A DNA stretch of 64,000 nucleotides from Karstenula rhodostoma CBS 690.94 (taxonomy: Eukaryota; Ascomycota; Dothideomycetes; Pleosporales; Didymosphaeriaceae): positions 180,256 to 244,255 of the forward strand of contig MU001509.1 of assembly GCA_010093485.1 (NCBI GenBank), in the 5' to 3' direction. Made by a program: the position numbers and the translations under genes. Below the pieces are notes generated by a model that was given only the letters and a program-made list of their open reading frames with translations, made no database searches and was not told the origin of the DNA. This document shows positions 43,422-56,735 of the stretch, piece by piece. Within the stretch, counting starts at the first letter, position 1. Every line of letters begins with the position of its first letter.

Positions 43422-46400
43422 ATGCGCCAGTTTTCCACTGTCTCGTACTCGCCCTGGGCGAATCCCTACTCCACAGGACCCAATGCCGGTAAGAACGTCT
43501 ATGCAACACCAGCCGCACAGCAGCCAGTAGTTCGCCGTATATTGCTCCCACCCGCCCCCACATTCTACCATCCGGGCGTCGAACAGGTCGTTGGAGAAGA
43601 GAGCGATGACGATGATTCCGAAGAGGGTATGTTGTGGTGTTTAGAGCACGTCTTTTGACCCACTGACAGTACGAAGTTCAATCCGATGTACCCGTGGATA
43701 ACGCCTTGGTAGAGGCTCCAGAACCACCGCCACCCACCGCGCCCGAGCCGACACCTGCGCCAGAGCCACCGAGTGAAGCTGTGCCAGAGAACGTCCCGGG
43801 GGATCAACCAGCAGAGCAGCCACCGCCTTCCGACCCGCCAGATGACCCAGTACTTGAGCCAAGTACAGATGATGCGGCCGCACAACCAGAGCCGCTAGAA
43901 GCATCACCCCCTTCTGCGGAAGATGATGTCGGTGGAGCGGCCGGACCAGACGATGTCAAGGACGAACCGCCTGGGGAAGACGCGGTCGCTGCGACGGCAA
44001 CAGAGGGCGAGGACACGACACCGTCTGCTCCGGCGGAAACCCCCGTGCCTGTTGTAGACGAGCCTAGCCCTATCGACGATCCGATAGACGTACCTGCCGA
44101 TGATGTCTCGCCCCTACCACCTTCCGAGCCTGCGCCTGCCGCCCCAGAAGAGGCCACGACGTTCCAGGAACCCGAACAGGTCGCTCTAGTTCCTCCCATT
44201 GACACAGCCCAAGAGCCTGTTGAGAAGAGTGGTGAGTGCGAGCCGGCTGCTCAAGAGCCCCCGATGTCCCCAACTACAAAGTCTGTTCATTTCTCCCCTG
44301 ACGTTAAAGACCCAGACGCCGCTAGCATTGGTAGCAAGAAGAAAGGGATCGCCAAGAAGGTCGGCAAAGGCAAGGCCACCGGTTTTGTGCGTCTCAGAGA
44401 CCCTATCCCAGTCCGACCAGCGTCGCCAAAGGAGGAGAGGAAGCCTGCCAAAGACGACAAGAAGAAGGCTGTCAAGGACACCAAGAAAAAGGACAAGCCA
44501 TCGAGTGCCAAGGAGCCTGTGGAAAAGGAGCCCGCGCTGTCCACGTCATCGAAGAAGAAGCCCAGCAAACCAGACGAGCGAAAGAAGAAGAAGCACGACG
44601 ACAAGGATAAGAAGTCAAAGGACAGGAAGACTAGGAAGGGGAGCGATGCTTCTCACACCGAAGATGATGCCGCAGTCGTCGACGATGAAAAGCTTGACGG
44701 CTCCGTGACCGATTCGGTCGAAACAGCGCCCTCTGGCGACCCTCAACAAGCAGAAGCTAACACTGATCGAAATACCGATCCACCCACCGAAGACCAGCGG
44801 GAGGATAGCACCGATGTTGTTGAGCAGAGCGCGCCGGAAGCAAGCCCACCAGACGAAAACGGCCAATCTGCAGAGCAAACTCCAGTAGAGGAGGGTGCAG
44901 TAGAAGAAGCTACTACTCATCCACCCACCGAAGACCAACATGAGGATAGCACCGATATCCTTGAGCAGAGCGCGCCGGAAGCAAGCCCACCAAGCCCACC
45001 AGATGAAAACGGCCAACCTGCAGAGGAGAGCGAGCCTACGGTGGAGGATGCGCTCATAGACCAGGCTGTTGCTGAGAGTGTAGCTGCTGAGGATACCCAG
45101 GCTCCAGCAACAAATACTGCAGAAGACAACGAAAGCTCAAATAAGGGTGCGACATCAGACGACCAGCCCGACAGCCTACTCGATACTGCACCTTCGGATA
45201 TAGTGCAGCCCGAAGAGACCCAGCTCGACCAGCCCAACAGCCTACGCGATGCCGAAGAAAACGGCCAACCTGCAGAGCAAACTCCAGTAGAGGAGGCAGT
45301 AGAGGAGGTTGCACCTGTAGCTGAGAGTGTAGCTGCGGAGGATACCCAGGCTCCAGCAACGGATGCTACAGAGGACACCCAGCCCGCAGAGGATACCCAG
45401 GCTCCAGCAATAGATATTGCAGAGGATACCCAGGCTCCAGCAACAGATGCTGCAGATACCGAGGCTCCAGTAACAGATACTACTGAGGATACCCAGGCTC
45501 CAGCAACAGATGCTACTGAGGATACCCAGGCATCAGCAACAGACGCTACAAAAGACAACGAAAGCTCAAATAAGGGTGCAACACCAGACGACCAGCCCGA
45601 CAGCTTACTCGATGCCGCACCTTCGGATATAGTGCCGCCCGAAGAGAGTCAGCTCGATGCCGACGCACCTTCGGAATCATGTCCTGAAGAAGACACCCTT
45701 GCAGGAGAGCTGCCTAGAGACAACGCTGCCTCAGAGAATCAACCCGCAGAGGACCAGTCTGGGACAACTCCGCCTGAAGGGCCCGAGCCAGAACAAAGCC
45801 GAAACAACGAGATCGAACCCGGAGATAGCCCGCCTGAAGTAAATCCCGGCTCGGGGGAGGCCAATGAGGAAGGAGACGATACGAATGAAGAGGCTAATGC
45901 AGAAGTGGAGCCAGTCCCTCCTGTCCAAGCGACAGATACAGGCAATGTCCTGCCAGACGACATGCAAGTCAACCCGGGGCCAGACACGCTTGAACCCGAA
46001 CCAGAGTCACCGAGCGACACGCCAATTGAGGCCGCAGTTGAAGCTCCAAAGACAGATGAAGAGCCCATTGATGACGTGACAGAGCATCCGGACGATGATG
46101 CATCGACAAATCAACCAAGCCAAGCCGGAAATGATGAGTCACAGAATGAGACTCCCGCAACAGTCGAGAATGAAAGCGTTAACCCAGCGGCTATTGAGAA
46201 CACCGACACCCTGAGTTCCGACAGGAACGACCATCCTGAAAACAGTCATGTCATCGACGCCGAGACGACTGCGGAGCAACTTGCGTCTGAGAACACCCAG
46301 GCAGTAGGTTCTCCACCTACAACTACGATACCGGCACATGAGAACGACAGCGTTGCGGAGCCTGGGATTAATGAAGACCCGGTAATTGTAACAGAGCATG

Positions 46401-49400
46401 ATGGCGAGGAAAACCCTATCAGCGAAAGTGTCGCTAGCCCAAACGACGATTCATCCGAACCTTGCAGTGAGAGCGATGCGGTGTCGGAGAGCGAAATACA
46501 AGACGAGCCTACGGTACAGAGCGAGGCCGGATCAAATTGTGCTCTCGTCGAAGACAGCGTGCCAAACCCCCTCGATGTTGCTATAGTCGAGAGTGTCATG
46601 AAGGCGCAGTCCGTGACATCAAGCGAAAACGAGGAGGGTAAAGATACGGATACTCCATCAAGTATACCCAAGCTGGACCAAGGCGAACCGTCGAAGGAGA
46701 ATGATCAGCAAGATTCTAGTGGCGCGACTACTCTTGCCTGCGATGCCGATGGCGGCAAAGAGGAATGTGTCTTGGAGACTTGTGAAATCGAAACTGGAAG
46801 TGAGGACAACATTGTGCACGCTGATGCCGAAGACCATCTCTTGCAGGCAAACTCGCCTAAAAGTATCGAATCCAACGACGCGGCCGATTCTGGGAATGTC
46901 ACAACGCTTGAGGCTGAGACTTCAGAGAGTGAAGCTATTGTGGCCGCATCAAGGAGCGGGACGCCAATCCAAATGCCACTTGGCAACGCCGGATCAGACA
47001 ATCTCAACGTCGGGAACAATGATCCCGATGCGCCGCCGGTGGCGACCAGCGACACACCCGCCACCGAAGATACAACAATTTCTCATCTGCCAGATGAGAG
47101 CGAACAGGAGGCACAAGTTTCTGGCGATGGCCCCGTTGACAATGGTACGACAGACGCTAGTGAGCTTGACAATCCTGGTGAGGTGCTGGGGCTGGAAGGA
47201 AATAAGGCAAATGACAACACTTGCGAAGGCCAGGAAATAAATGATTACAACCCCGAGGAGCATGCTGGACACCCTGATGAAAATTCCGATGAAGACAAAG
47301 ATGCCATTGCAATTGTTGCGGATGCGGCCGGATCGGATCCTCAGAGCGACGACAGCGCAAATGACCCCGTTGACGCTCAGGTCGATCAAGGCGATCATGG
47401 GAACGACGGCAATGGCGTAGAGGAGACGACTAGTACTACAATTTCTGGCAGCGAGAGCGAACCCCCAGCCACCGAAAATGAGACTGCAGTTGCCGTCAAC
47501 GTGGAGCCTGTTGAGCCCATTGCGGACTCCAGTCATGATCCGAATGCTGATTCATCTGTAGCTGACGAGGAAGAGGATAGCGCCGTTGTTGCCGACCTGC
47601 AAATCCCGTCCGACGCGCCTACTAATAATGATCCGGCGCAGCAGGCTTCAAACACCTCAAGCTCAGACGATGAACCCGACCAGGTGCATGCAGCGTCTGA
47701 ACTCTCTACCGTTGGCAGCATGGACGACGTCGTTGATGAGCCGGCGGACGGCGATGCGGAACGCAGTCATCAAAACTCGGATACCGAAGCAGAAGCACAA
47801 CCTGAAGTACCTGCCCCAGCGACTCCAGACGTTGTCAGCGCTGAGACAAACAACGATGCGGAAACTGATGCGACCGACGAGCAGGACCCAAAGGCCAGCG
47901 CTGAGCCTCTAATTGATCTTGTTACGGTCAGTGAGGATACGACTTCGCAAGAGCCTCTGCCTGAGGACTTGCCAGAGAATATAGGTAAGAAAAAATTTCT
48001 GTTACACATTTGCTTGTTCTAAGATTCGTCCTTGAACTATGTCCAGGCTTAGTTAACCATGCGCTAGTTGTTGAAATCGAGAGTCCGATCTCAATCGAAC
48101 CACAAGCTGACCCAAAAGCTACATTGGACGTCAATGAAACTATCCCGACAAGTCCTACACCGGATACAGAAGAGCGAGTGAGCGAGCCAAACGGCATCGA
48201 ACCCTCCCCACAGATTGAAGTAAATGAAGCTACGATGGGGGAGTCTCAGGCGTCCGTTCCGGACCAGGACTCTCAAGCTGAGACTGAAGCGAGCCAAATT
48301 GAAGTAGCTGCACAGACCGAAGAGGCCCCGGCGCTAGAAGAAGCGGTGATGGAGGAGGGACCGGTTCTGCAAACTGCGGAGGATGTGGTGGCCGAGCCAG
48401 TGCCTCAAGACGCAATACCTGAGCCTACGACCCAGCCTGAAGTCGAAGAAGTCAATAGTGAGAGTGCCCCCGAGCCAGTGCCTCAAGACGCAACACCTGA
48501 GCCTACGGCCCAGCCTGATACCGAAGAAGTCAGTAATGAGAGTACCTCCGAGCCTACGACTCAGCTTGAAGTCGTCGAAGAAGTCAGTAGTGAGAGTACC
48601 CCCGAGCCAGTGCCTCAAGACGCAATACCTGAGCCTACGACCCAGCCTGAAGTCGAAGAAGTCAGTAGTGAGAGTACCCCCGAGCCAGTGCCTCAAGACG
48701 CACCTGAGCCTACGACCCAGCCTGAAGCCGAAGAAGTCAGTAGTGAGAGTACCCCCGATCCAGATGTGATTGAGGAAAGTGAGATGGCTTCGACCCAAGA
48801 ATCTAGTCAAGAATTGGAAGGAGCTTGTGTTGCTGGGGATCAAGAGACTTCCGCCGAAGCCGGCGTCACATTCGAGCAGGCATCTCCTTCTCCAGATGCT
48901 ACTGCCGAGCCGCCACAAAGCGAAGTCGAAGCAGCAGCCATTGAGCAGAGTGATGCCGTAGCGGCAGGTACTGATGGGGTTGATGCGCAAGAGGAACCTT
49001 CGAGTGGACGCGAAGATGAACAAAATGAAGCCAATCCTGAAAATTCCGGAACCGATGATGCACCAGAAACTTCAGTGCCAACAAACCAGCCACCTGTCGA
49101 GCAGCCCGGATCGAACGAACCAGAGATAAGCCCCGTAGCTGCACACCCAATCGACACCGGATCACAGGATTGTGCTGCCGAGGAAGCTGCACAGCCCGTT
49201 GAAGCGGAGGAAAGCACAGAGCGTGTTGGTTCCGATGATACTGCCCAGGAGCCACTGCCAGAGATGACTGCACCGCTAGTTGAAGAGACCACTGAAGAGC
49301 CTTCTAACGAAGACCCTGTCGGGGTTGAAGAAAATCAATCGCCACAAGAAGCACCTGTCAACTCAGATCAACCGGAGGTCGAGGACGACAGCAAAGCTGA

Positions 49401-51639
49401 TGCTGATGCATCTTCTCAGGCAGGGGCTGCGGAATCCGTCGATCAGCCTCAAGAGGCCACACGAAACGAATCCGAAAATGCTTCACACACTCTACTCGAC
49501 GAGATGGATGAGGTGCAACCGATCACACCCCCCGTAGAACTTGAAGAAACGTCTACGGAGGTGCCTATGGAGGATGTTGGAGTCTCTCATGAACAGAAGG
49601 AAGCTGAGGAACCGGGCACTGAAGGACCAGACCTTGGGTCCTTGGGAACAGAGCAAGCTCAAGAGCCTGTCCCAAGTCAGGTCATGGAACCGGAGCCTGA
49701 ACCGGAGCCGGAGCTACAGCAGGAGTCCAACATTGTTGCCCCTGAAGTTGGCGAGGAAGCACTTGTTGAACAAATGCAAGACCCTGCAACGCAGCCCGTT
49801 ATTGAAGAGCCTCTCCAGGTCGAGCCCGTGGATGATGTTGCAGCCGCCCATGAACCCTTGGAGCAGCATGGGGAAGCGGAGGAGCCTGAAAGCTCTCGAG
49901 AAGCAGTTCCGTCCACAACGAAAGAAACCCTTGATCCTGCTGGTCTTCCCGACGATAAACAGCCACGAACACCGCCGAATGAGTCAGCATTGGTTGACGA
50001 GCCCACCGCCGACACAACGCCGAGAGAGAAACACCGACGTCGACACTCCCAAGCCCACCGCGACAGCAAACACTCACATCGTCGACACGAGAGCAATGCG
50101 AGCACCAGTGAGCGGCCCTCATTGAACCCCATGGCTTTGTTAGCTGCTGCAAAGCTCGCTGGATCAGCCAAGAACAAACGAAGGGATAGCCTAACGGACC
50201 GTGAGTATGGCAGACACAAGGACAGATTGCGAGAGGCCGAAAAAACGAGCAGCAGCAGCAAGGAAAGATCACACCGCGAACACAAATCACACAGACACCA
50301 CCGCGACAAGGGTGACGACAAGGAAAGCAAGCGTCGCACTCTCGAGGAGGTTGAAGCCGAAGCTGAGCGAAAGCAGCGTCGTGAAGCCCGACGTGCAGAG
50401 AAAGGAAGGAGAGCCCAGGAGGAGGCGGCTAGAGAGAGAAAAGAAGAAGAGGAGCAGAGACGGAAGCATCGTGAGGAGCGCCGTGCAAGACAAGAGCGAA
50501 CACGCAGAGAAGAGGAAGGACGGCTTGCGAGAGAGGCTGGAGAAAGGCATGCAAGGGAAGAGGAAGAGAGACGAAGAAGAGATGAGAAGCGAAAGCAAAG
50601 GCACGAGGCTGGGCAAGAAAGTAGGCGCTCAGAACGCGAGAAGGCCGACCACGAAGAGGAAGAGAGAAGGTTGCGCCGTAAACGTCGCGCTCAGCTCGAA
50701 CGGGGGAAGTTGGCCGCGAAAGAAGCTGGAGCCTACGATGCCGAACCTCGCGACGCGGCTCGTCGTGCTGCCGAAGAAGAGGACGACCCGGTTCCAGAAT
50801 CCCCCGTCACTCCCCGAGAATCCACACGGAAACGCACAAGCGACCGCCGCCGAGACGCCCCGCCTCCGCGCGGAAACAGTCTATTTGGCGGGATTTCGCT
50901 CTTTGGCCGATCGAAAACGGACCCGGTCGTGCCTACTGCCAAGTCAATCAAGCCAGTAAATCGCGTCCGTACGGATCCTGCAGAGGCACCATCAAGCCCT
51001 GTAGAGACTTTGCGGAAGGAAAAAGAGGGGCGAACGAGTAGCCAGCATTCTTCCAACGAGAGCCGAGAAAGGGCAGAGCGGCCACACCGCAGCCGTCGCC
51101 ATTCACACACACATCACCGACGGTTCAACTCGGCGGAAGAGGAAGCTGAATACCGTGCGCGAAAGGAGGAACGGCGCAAGGCCAAAGAACACGAGCTCGA
51201 AATGTCCGGTGCTCGCGATGGAGGCGTCTCGTTGACGGCGACTTTCGACGACGTCCCGCCACCCGATCCGGCAGAGGTAGCTGTCGCTCACGAACCTCAA
51301 GAAGACACGGAAGAGCGTCCGCAGTCCATGCCTCTCGACGACGCCGCTGGCATCACGTCATCGTCTTCCAGCGAACGCCGTGAGCGCCGCCGAGCTGACC
51401 GCCACGTTTCCATCGTCGAGCACGAGCCCGAGCGTCCGAAGAGTCGGCGCATCTCGGTCACGGAGAAAGAGAGACCGGCAAGCAGACGCACGGAGAGCGA
51501 TAGACCGCGCACCAGGGGCGGCGGCGAGGAGCGCCCGAGGCCGCGCCGCAGCGAGACGGAACGGGGCAGTCGGAGTAAGAAGAAAGACGATAATGGGATC
51601 AAGGGCTTCTTTGGCGGGCTGAAGAGGATCGTGGCTTAG
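43422..51639 (+). CDS. Giant disordered, Glu/Pro-rich protein, function unknown
   Basis: Three exons (43422-43626, 43677-47984, 48047-51639) join in phase to 2701 residues. Exon 1 starts MRQFSTVSYSPWANPYSTG and ends in an acidic DDDDSEE block. Then follow a Pro/Glu/Ala-rich part and a Lys-rich part (about 280-410). A repeat zone of AEDTQAPATDAT type lies near 540-695 and a 26-residue repeat (EPTTQPEVEEVSSE...) near 1620-1740. A highly charged Arg/Glu coiled-coil-like stretch lies near 2160-2400, followed by a Ser/Arg-rich end closing with GIKGFFGGLKRIV. No enzyme domain was seen. The size, acidity and charged tail suggest a scaffold or tether; septal-pore proteins such as leashin are comparable in style, but I cannot show homology. 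Confidence 0.8.
45090..45560 (+). repeat. Coding minisatellite in the giant gene (AEDTQAPATDAT type)
   Basis: About eight near-copies of GATACCCAGGCTCCAGCAAC with varying linkers of 10-30 bases. The frame is always kept, so the copies vary the number of Asp-Thr-Gln-Ala-Pro-Ala units in the protein. Confidence 0.85.
48394..48760 (+). repeat. 78-base coding tandem repeat in the giant gene
   Basis: GAGCCAGTGCCTCAAGACGC recurs at 48394, 48472, 48604 and 48682. Spacing is 78 bases except one 132-base interval that carries an extra 54-base partial unit. Each unit encodes 26 residues. Third-position differences are few, which points to recent expansion or homogenisation. Confidence 0.85.
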
Positions 51640-52062
51640 TGTAGGTTGCGGTGACTTTCGTCTTTTACGCCACATGCGGTTTTTATCTTTTCATTTTTGG
51701 CAATGCGTTTGGGCATGACACTCAGAACGGGGCTTCGTTGATTGTCGTTTGGGGTGCGATATACCACGGGTTGGGCTTTTTTTTTTGGACCTGGCGTTGG
51801 GTGCCATGGGGAGTCTGGGGCTGGGGTTAGGTGGCATTTGTGTATCTGTACGACTTGTATGTGTTATGACTGATGTTTGTGGTTTGGAGGTTTCGAACGA
51901 GGATTGCGTATTACTAGTATGATCTATGAATTACGAATCTATCTCTGAGAGCGATGAAGGTTGTTGGGCGGTTCGTGGTGAGGCATGGTTGTTGCTGGGT
52001 GGCATCGGGCAGACTTGTCAGCTGGGCCGGTCTGTACCATGTATGCTTCGAATACGGATCCC
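51640..52062. other. Intergenic region between convergent genes
   Basis: 3' flanks of the giant gene and of the F-box gene. It contains a T-run at 51778-51787. Nothing else was seen. Confidence 0.5.
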
Positions 52063-53347
52063 TCAGTAGGCCTCGACAGGCTCACTCGACGAAGACGACG
52101 GCGGTCTGACGCCCCTCGCCTCAGCCTTGTCCTTGCCCCCCAGCACAACCCTGTCGCACCACGAGCACCAACTCCTCAGCCTCCCCCCAGCCTCGCGCTC
52201 CAGCCAGCGAATCGACTTGTCCCGCTCGTCCTCGTACACCTTGACGCACTCGCCGACGCGCACCTGCTTCTTGAGCTTCATCTTGACGACGCCGCCAATG
52301 CCCTCCATCTCCTGGGCGAGGTAGCTCGTGCCGGTCCAGCGCTCGGGGCTCTCGGGCCCCTCGTAGTCGACCTCGTGCTCGACGGCGCGCGCACCCAGGC
52401 ACCGCGCGGCGCGCCCGCACTCGACGCCCTCGTTGCCTTCGCCCGCGCCCGTCCCCACGCCCCCGAGGTAGTGGCTGTACCGCGTGCGCCACGTCCACGC
52501 GCGCACGTACAGCGTGTCTGCGTTCTTGAGGTGCGAGCCGCACGGCTGGCACAGCCAGACGGTGTCGTCGCATATGCAGGGGGTTCGCTCGAAGGCGGGG
52601 GCCGTGAAGGCGCGGGGCGCATCGTCGTCGTCGTCGTCGTCGTCGAGCAGCGCAGGCCGCCGCGGGGAAACTGGGGTGTCTGGGAGCGAGGACTCGGACG
52701 AGGCGCGTAGGCGTGGGGCCGCTGTTAGCAAGGCGAGGGGCGCCCGCGTGCAGGTCCTGCATAGGCGGCGGTGTCTTGCACGCAGCGTGGGTGCGGGCGG
52801 CGGCTTCACGGTGCAGTTCTGGGGCGTTCAGCGGGGCACTTCAGGCTGGCTGGCAGGGGGATGGAGGGGTGGAGGGGTAAAATACCCTGCAGACGACGGC
52901 GGCGCAGCGCTGGCACTCAGCGACCATGTCGCGGGCACAGCGGGCGACGCGTCCGGTGGTGAGCAGACGGGAGCCGGGCGGGGGAGGGGTGGCTTCATCG
53001 TCGAAGGCGCAGTGCAGGGTGTGGCGGATGAGCTGGTCGCGGTACTCGAGCAGGTTTGCGCGGAACTGGCGGCAGGTGCGCGACAGGCTGTGCAGCGAGT
53101 TGAGGTCGAGCTGGCGTGCGAGCTGGCGGACGATGCTGTGTTCACCTGCGTGGTCAGCAATCCGCGCTGCTGCGGACACGAGCGAGCGACGCGAGGTGCT
53201 GGCTCACGGATAACAGCTCAGGGCAGCTGAAAATCCATTCACGTTGGGATTCGGCCGCCCGTCGGCGTCGTCGTCGCCTGCTGCTGGTGCGGGCGGGAAG
53301 CCGTGCGGCGGCGCGTCGTCGTCGTCGAGGTCAACGAGGACCACCAT
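52063..53347 (-). CDS. F-box protein with Cys-rich zinc-binding region
   Basis: Three exons, about 53347-53215, 53145-52886 and 52818-52063, 382 residues. The second join (GTATTT donor, CCCCAG acceptor) is solid: it creates CQRCAAVVCRNCTVKPP, after which comes LRARHRRLCRTC. The first donor (GTTATC) is weak, so the exon 1 end may differ by a few codons. The F-box is degenerate (HSIVRQLARQLDLNSLHSLSRTCRQFRANLL). Cys pairs continue with CICDDTVWLCQPCGSHL and end with CSWCDRVVLGG. This layout of F-box plus Cys pairs is a known fungal F-box type. The exon 3 Asp run is encoded by a (GTC)n microsatellite at 52622-52647. Confidence 0.8.
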
Positions 53348-54686
53348 GGCGGAAGGCTGCGGCGCGTGTGGGTGGCATCCAAGCTGTTTTGGACCACCAC
53401 GCGTGGGTGAGGTTATCGGACTCACCAGGCGTCTTGGCAGCATCTGATAATGGGAGCATCTGATAACGCGCATCTTCACTTCGTTTTGTGCACTCCACCT
53501 GTACAACAAACGCGTCGACGGGTCTCTTACAGGCTTCCTATATCGAAGTTCTCGTTTAATTACCACTTCGCTTCCTAAGTGGTAGCTTTGTCGGCGTGCT
53601 GGGCGTGGTCCATGTGTGAGGGTTGGGGGGTGGTGGACGCGTCGTTGGGTTTGAGGAGCTTGTGCCAGAGCTTCATTACTAGATATTTCAAGCGGGTTTA
53701 TTTCGTGCAGATTTGGTCTGGGTGTTGGGTATGCGTGGAGGGATCGTCGGGCGTCATGGGAAGCGTTTGCGAGAAGGGTTTTTGTGAAGGTACATGCGTG
53801 CTTGAACGGTCGATGCTCTATTGGCGACTGTGTCGCTTGCAGTGGCACGACACTACCACATGTCCTTTCCGTTTGCATTTTATCCTGAAACTCGGCCTAC
53901 AGCGTAGCTCGAAGAAAGCAACATGCATTAGAAATGCTATACCACCCTAGCAGCGTTTACACAACTACACTCCCAGCTAATCCAAGGTTGATTCACAAGC
54001 AGAGCACTGGCAAAGAGTCGGGTGGAAAATGCTACCTTGAGAGCCATGGTAGCCACATACACAGTCGCCACTCGCAAGTCAATCTTAGTGTCTACCCAGC
54101 CTGGCATGATTCAAAGCCGCCACTTCCCTTCCTGCAAACGCCCTTGTGTTCTCTTTCTCCGCCCCACCCACCTCCCGCAGAAAATTCATATCATGTAATG
54201 TGGAGCAGAGGATCCGACGGATCTCGTGTGATGGCTTCCCCAACGACGTCTTCTTTTTATGTGAATGGTGGTAGTGTTTCAGGGCCGGCACGTGATGTGG
54301 AGACAGTGATTAGTACGTTCATCCAGCTGTTGGGCATACATACTGAAAAAGAAAAACCCAAGTCAGCGTGTGTGGAGGTCTTACATCTAGGTATAAGTCA
54401 GGAGAGCTCGTCGGGGAATTATAGTAGGCATGAAGTTCGGTCTGCAAACTGACATGTGACTGTTGTACTTGGTCATGAAATCCGGGCCTGCGCAAGATGA
54501 TCGTACGCCGATCCAACTGCTACAGACCCTTTCCGCTTTTCATGTGCTTCCCCGCGGGATCGGGTCATAAAACCATTTCCCGACACGTGCGGTCCGGGCC
54601 TGCATAAAACGGTGTTGATTGATCATTGCGGAACCTCTATAAGTCTATACTATTCATCAATTCGTTACAGCCCCCCGAAACCCATT
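53348..54686. other. Intergenic region with GATA motifs near the F-box gene start
   Basis: 1.3 kb. GCATCTGATAA occurs twice (about 53440-53468), and a TTATCG lies at about 53413, all within 120 bases upstream of the F-box start. Other ORFs (53579-53950, 53934-54452) look random. The right end is the 3' flank of the membrane-protein gene. Confidence 0.45.
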
Positions 54687-55864
54687 TCACGCTCTCGAGA
54701 TCTCGGATATCTGCGTTTGTGTTCCTGGCGGTCCACCCACAACACCAGCTTCGAGATCCTTCTCCCTCTCCGTCCTGCTTCCATCTTTGCTCTCTCCAAT
54801 GCTAACTATATACCTCTGCCAAATATCCGCAAATTCAGATTCGCTTGCAGTCATGTCGTCATTGCGCAACGGATCAGCTTTCTTTCGCGTCAAGATGCCA
54901 CGGTAGCATGGTAGCGCGCAGACAATGACGGCGCCGCTCGCTTGCAGAAAGCACCATAGGACGTTTTGATCTGGAAATCTTGCGAGATCCACATCGATAC
55001 TGTACACGGTGCGGAGAATCGTGAGCACCATGTTGACAGCCACTAGGAGGAAGATGAAGGCGAGCTCGAGCTTTTGAGCCGTGCGCATTAGGAGCGGCCT
55101 CAGCATCGCCAGGGGAAGTACGGCTACTGGTCGGTTGTTAGTTTGGAGTTCCAGAGCTGCGGGAAAGATTCGGCTCACGGAGAAGATCTCCTATGAGATC
55201 CAGAGTGCACCAAGCCGATAACATTGGAATGACCATGGCTGGGGCATTGTCGTGGCATTGAGCTGGAGACTGGTAAGCACAATGCCACACGCGTGTCAGT
55301 TGAAGACCTACGCTGAGCATCCGGAAAGTATTTAGGGTTGCCGCACAGGAAGAACGACCACATGAAGGTTATGGCAAAGCTTGTGGGGATGTAGGCGGTT
55401 GTCACCGCCCATGCGATCCGGAACTTTGTCGAAAAGGCAAAAATGTGCCAATACAGCGCCAAGAAGCTCGCCTTCGCCGCGTAGATTACGCACCAGAAGA
55501 GCAGGGCATTTGCAGCATTGTACCTGGCATTTCTTGTTTCGTCGCTGTGGATGACGTCGTCTTCTTTGATCAGGCCCATGGCATATAGCTGTTTGGTGTA
55601 ATCTGCTGGCCCGTACACCTGATAGGTGGCGGTGAAGGCCAACAGAAAAGCCATGGCCAGTCCGTTGAAGAAGTCATCCCAAGCAATGCGTTGGCGACGG
55701 TGCCAGTGGATGGCAAAACGACCAAGCGTGACCAGAAGTGCGATTACGGTCAGCGACCAAGCAACTGTCTACGCCCCCCACAATCAGATCAGCGACCGAA
55801 GCCAGATAAGGGGTAATAAGAGGCGCCGACTTACAATAACCTGATGGAGCTCAAGGGTATGCAT
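54687..55864 (-). CDS. Seven-helix membrane protein, fungal rhodopsin-like (PTH11-related) family
   Basis: Four exons (55864-55835, 55768-55312, 55262-55179, 55126-54687) give 336 residues in frame. The start MHTLELHQV continues into a first helix TVAWSLTVIALLVTLGRFAIHW, then the family motif RRQRIAWDDFFNGLAMAF. Further helices include ANALLFWCVIYAAKASFLALYW, WAVTTAYIPTSFAITFMW, DLIGDLLLAVLPLAMLRPLL and LELAFIFLLVAVNMVLTILRTVY. The R-x-x-x-x-D-D block and the P-L-x-M-L-x-x-L segment are typical of the fungal rhodopsin-like domain. A charged cytosolic tail follows. Ligand and pathway are unknown; some relatives act in surface or host sensing. It is a neighbour of the UstYa-family gene, same strand, 870 bases away. 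Confidence 0.85.
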
Positions 55865-56735
55865 TGTTCACGAGGTGAGGGTTGGAGGCGATCAGCATGG
55901 GAAACTAGACGTCTGGCATGGCAGATGAAGGCGGCGATGTCCAACAGATGAAGAGTGGAGCCAACATGTGGGAAGTCGCCATTGCATCCTTGCAGGATGC
56001 GTGATGGAAACCGAAAGACGCAAGGAATTGTTAGCATGGCAGCGACGGCTGGGTTTCGCGAAACATCGAGCCAGTGCAGTTCCACGGTTGAGCTGACGGG
56101 CTGTCGCGACCGCGTGTTGTGAGCGTTGGTGGCATCCGGTGGCGTCGTATGATGAGACGGGGAACAGACGGGGATATACTTTCGCTTGCCGTGTAGAAGC
56201 GTGAGTCTTCTCATTCGTCAGCCTTGCACGCTCCTCGGGGATCACTAAAGAAGCGCGCTCGTGTAATAAGAGCCTAGCCGCATTGGGCTTAGCAGTAAGC
56301 GCTCGCTTCGGTGAACGACTGTAAGCGGCGGGTCGACATAGACGACGGCCGCAAACTTCTGCCAGAGCCGCCCTTCTTCACGGAGCTCTCGAGTCGAACG
56401 GAAAGATATCGCCTGGCGCGCGGATGAAATGCAGAAAATAGCTACACGAGGTCTGCGAATTTGCACGAATCGTAACCGACTCGACTACCGGCATCAAAGC
56501 TGCATGCAGGATGAATCCTATACGCGGGATGAGCTGCCATTTGACGAAGGCGCCCAAAACCAACACTGGCGCTTCCAAGGCGCATGTGGCGGATGTCACT
56601 TCCACAGCTCACATGTCAATGACAAGATACTTCAGACCATCGGGGTGGTTAGGCGCCTTACGAAAACGTACTTTTTGCAGCGCTTGCTGTCGTCCGCCTC
56701 GTTGGCTCTGATAAACCACGTTCCGCCAATTACGT
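55865..56735. other. Intergenic region, no supported gene
   Basis: Upstream region of the rhodopsin-like gene and 3' flank of the UstYa-family gene. The frame at 56429-56899 lies mostly antisense to the UstYa-family gene end and looks random. Confidence 0.5.
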
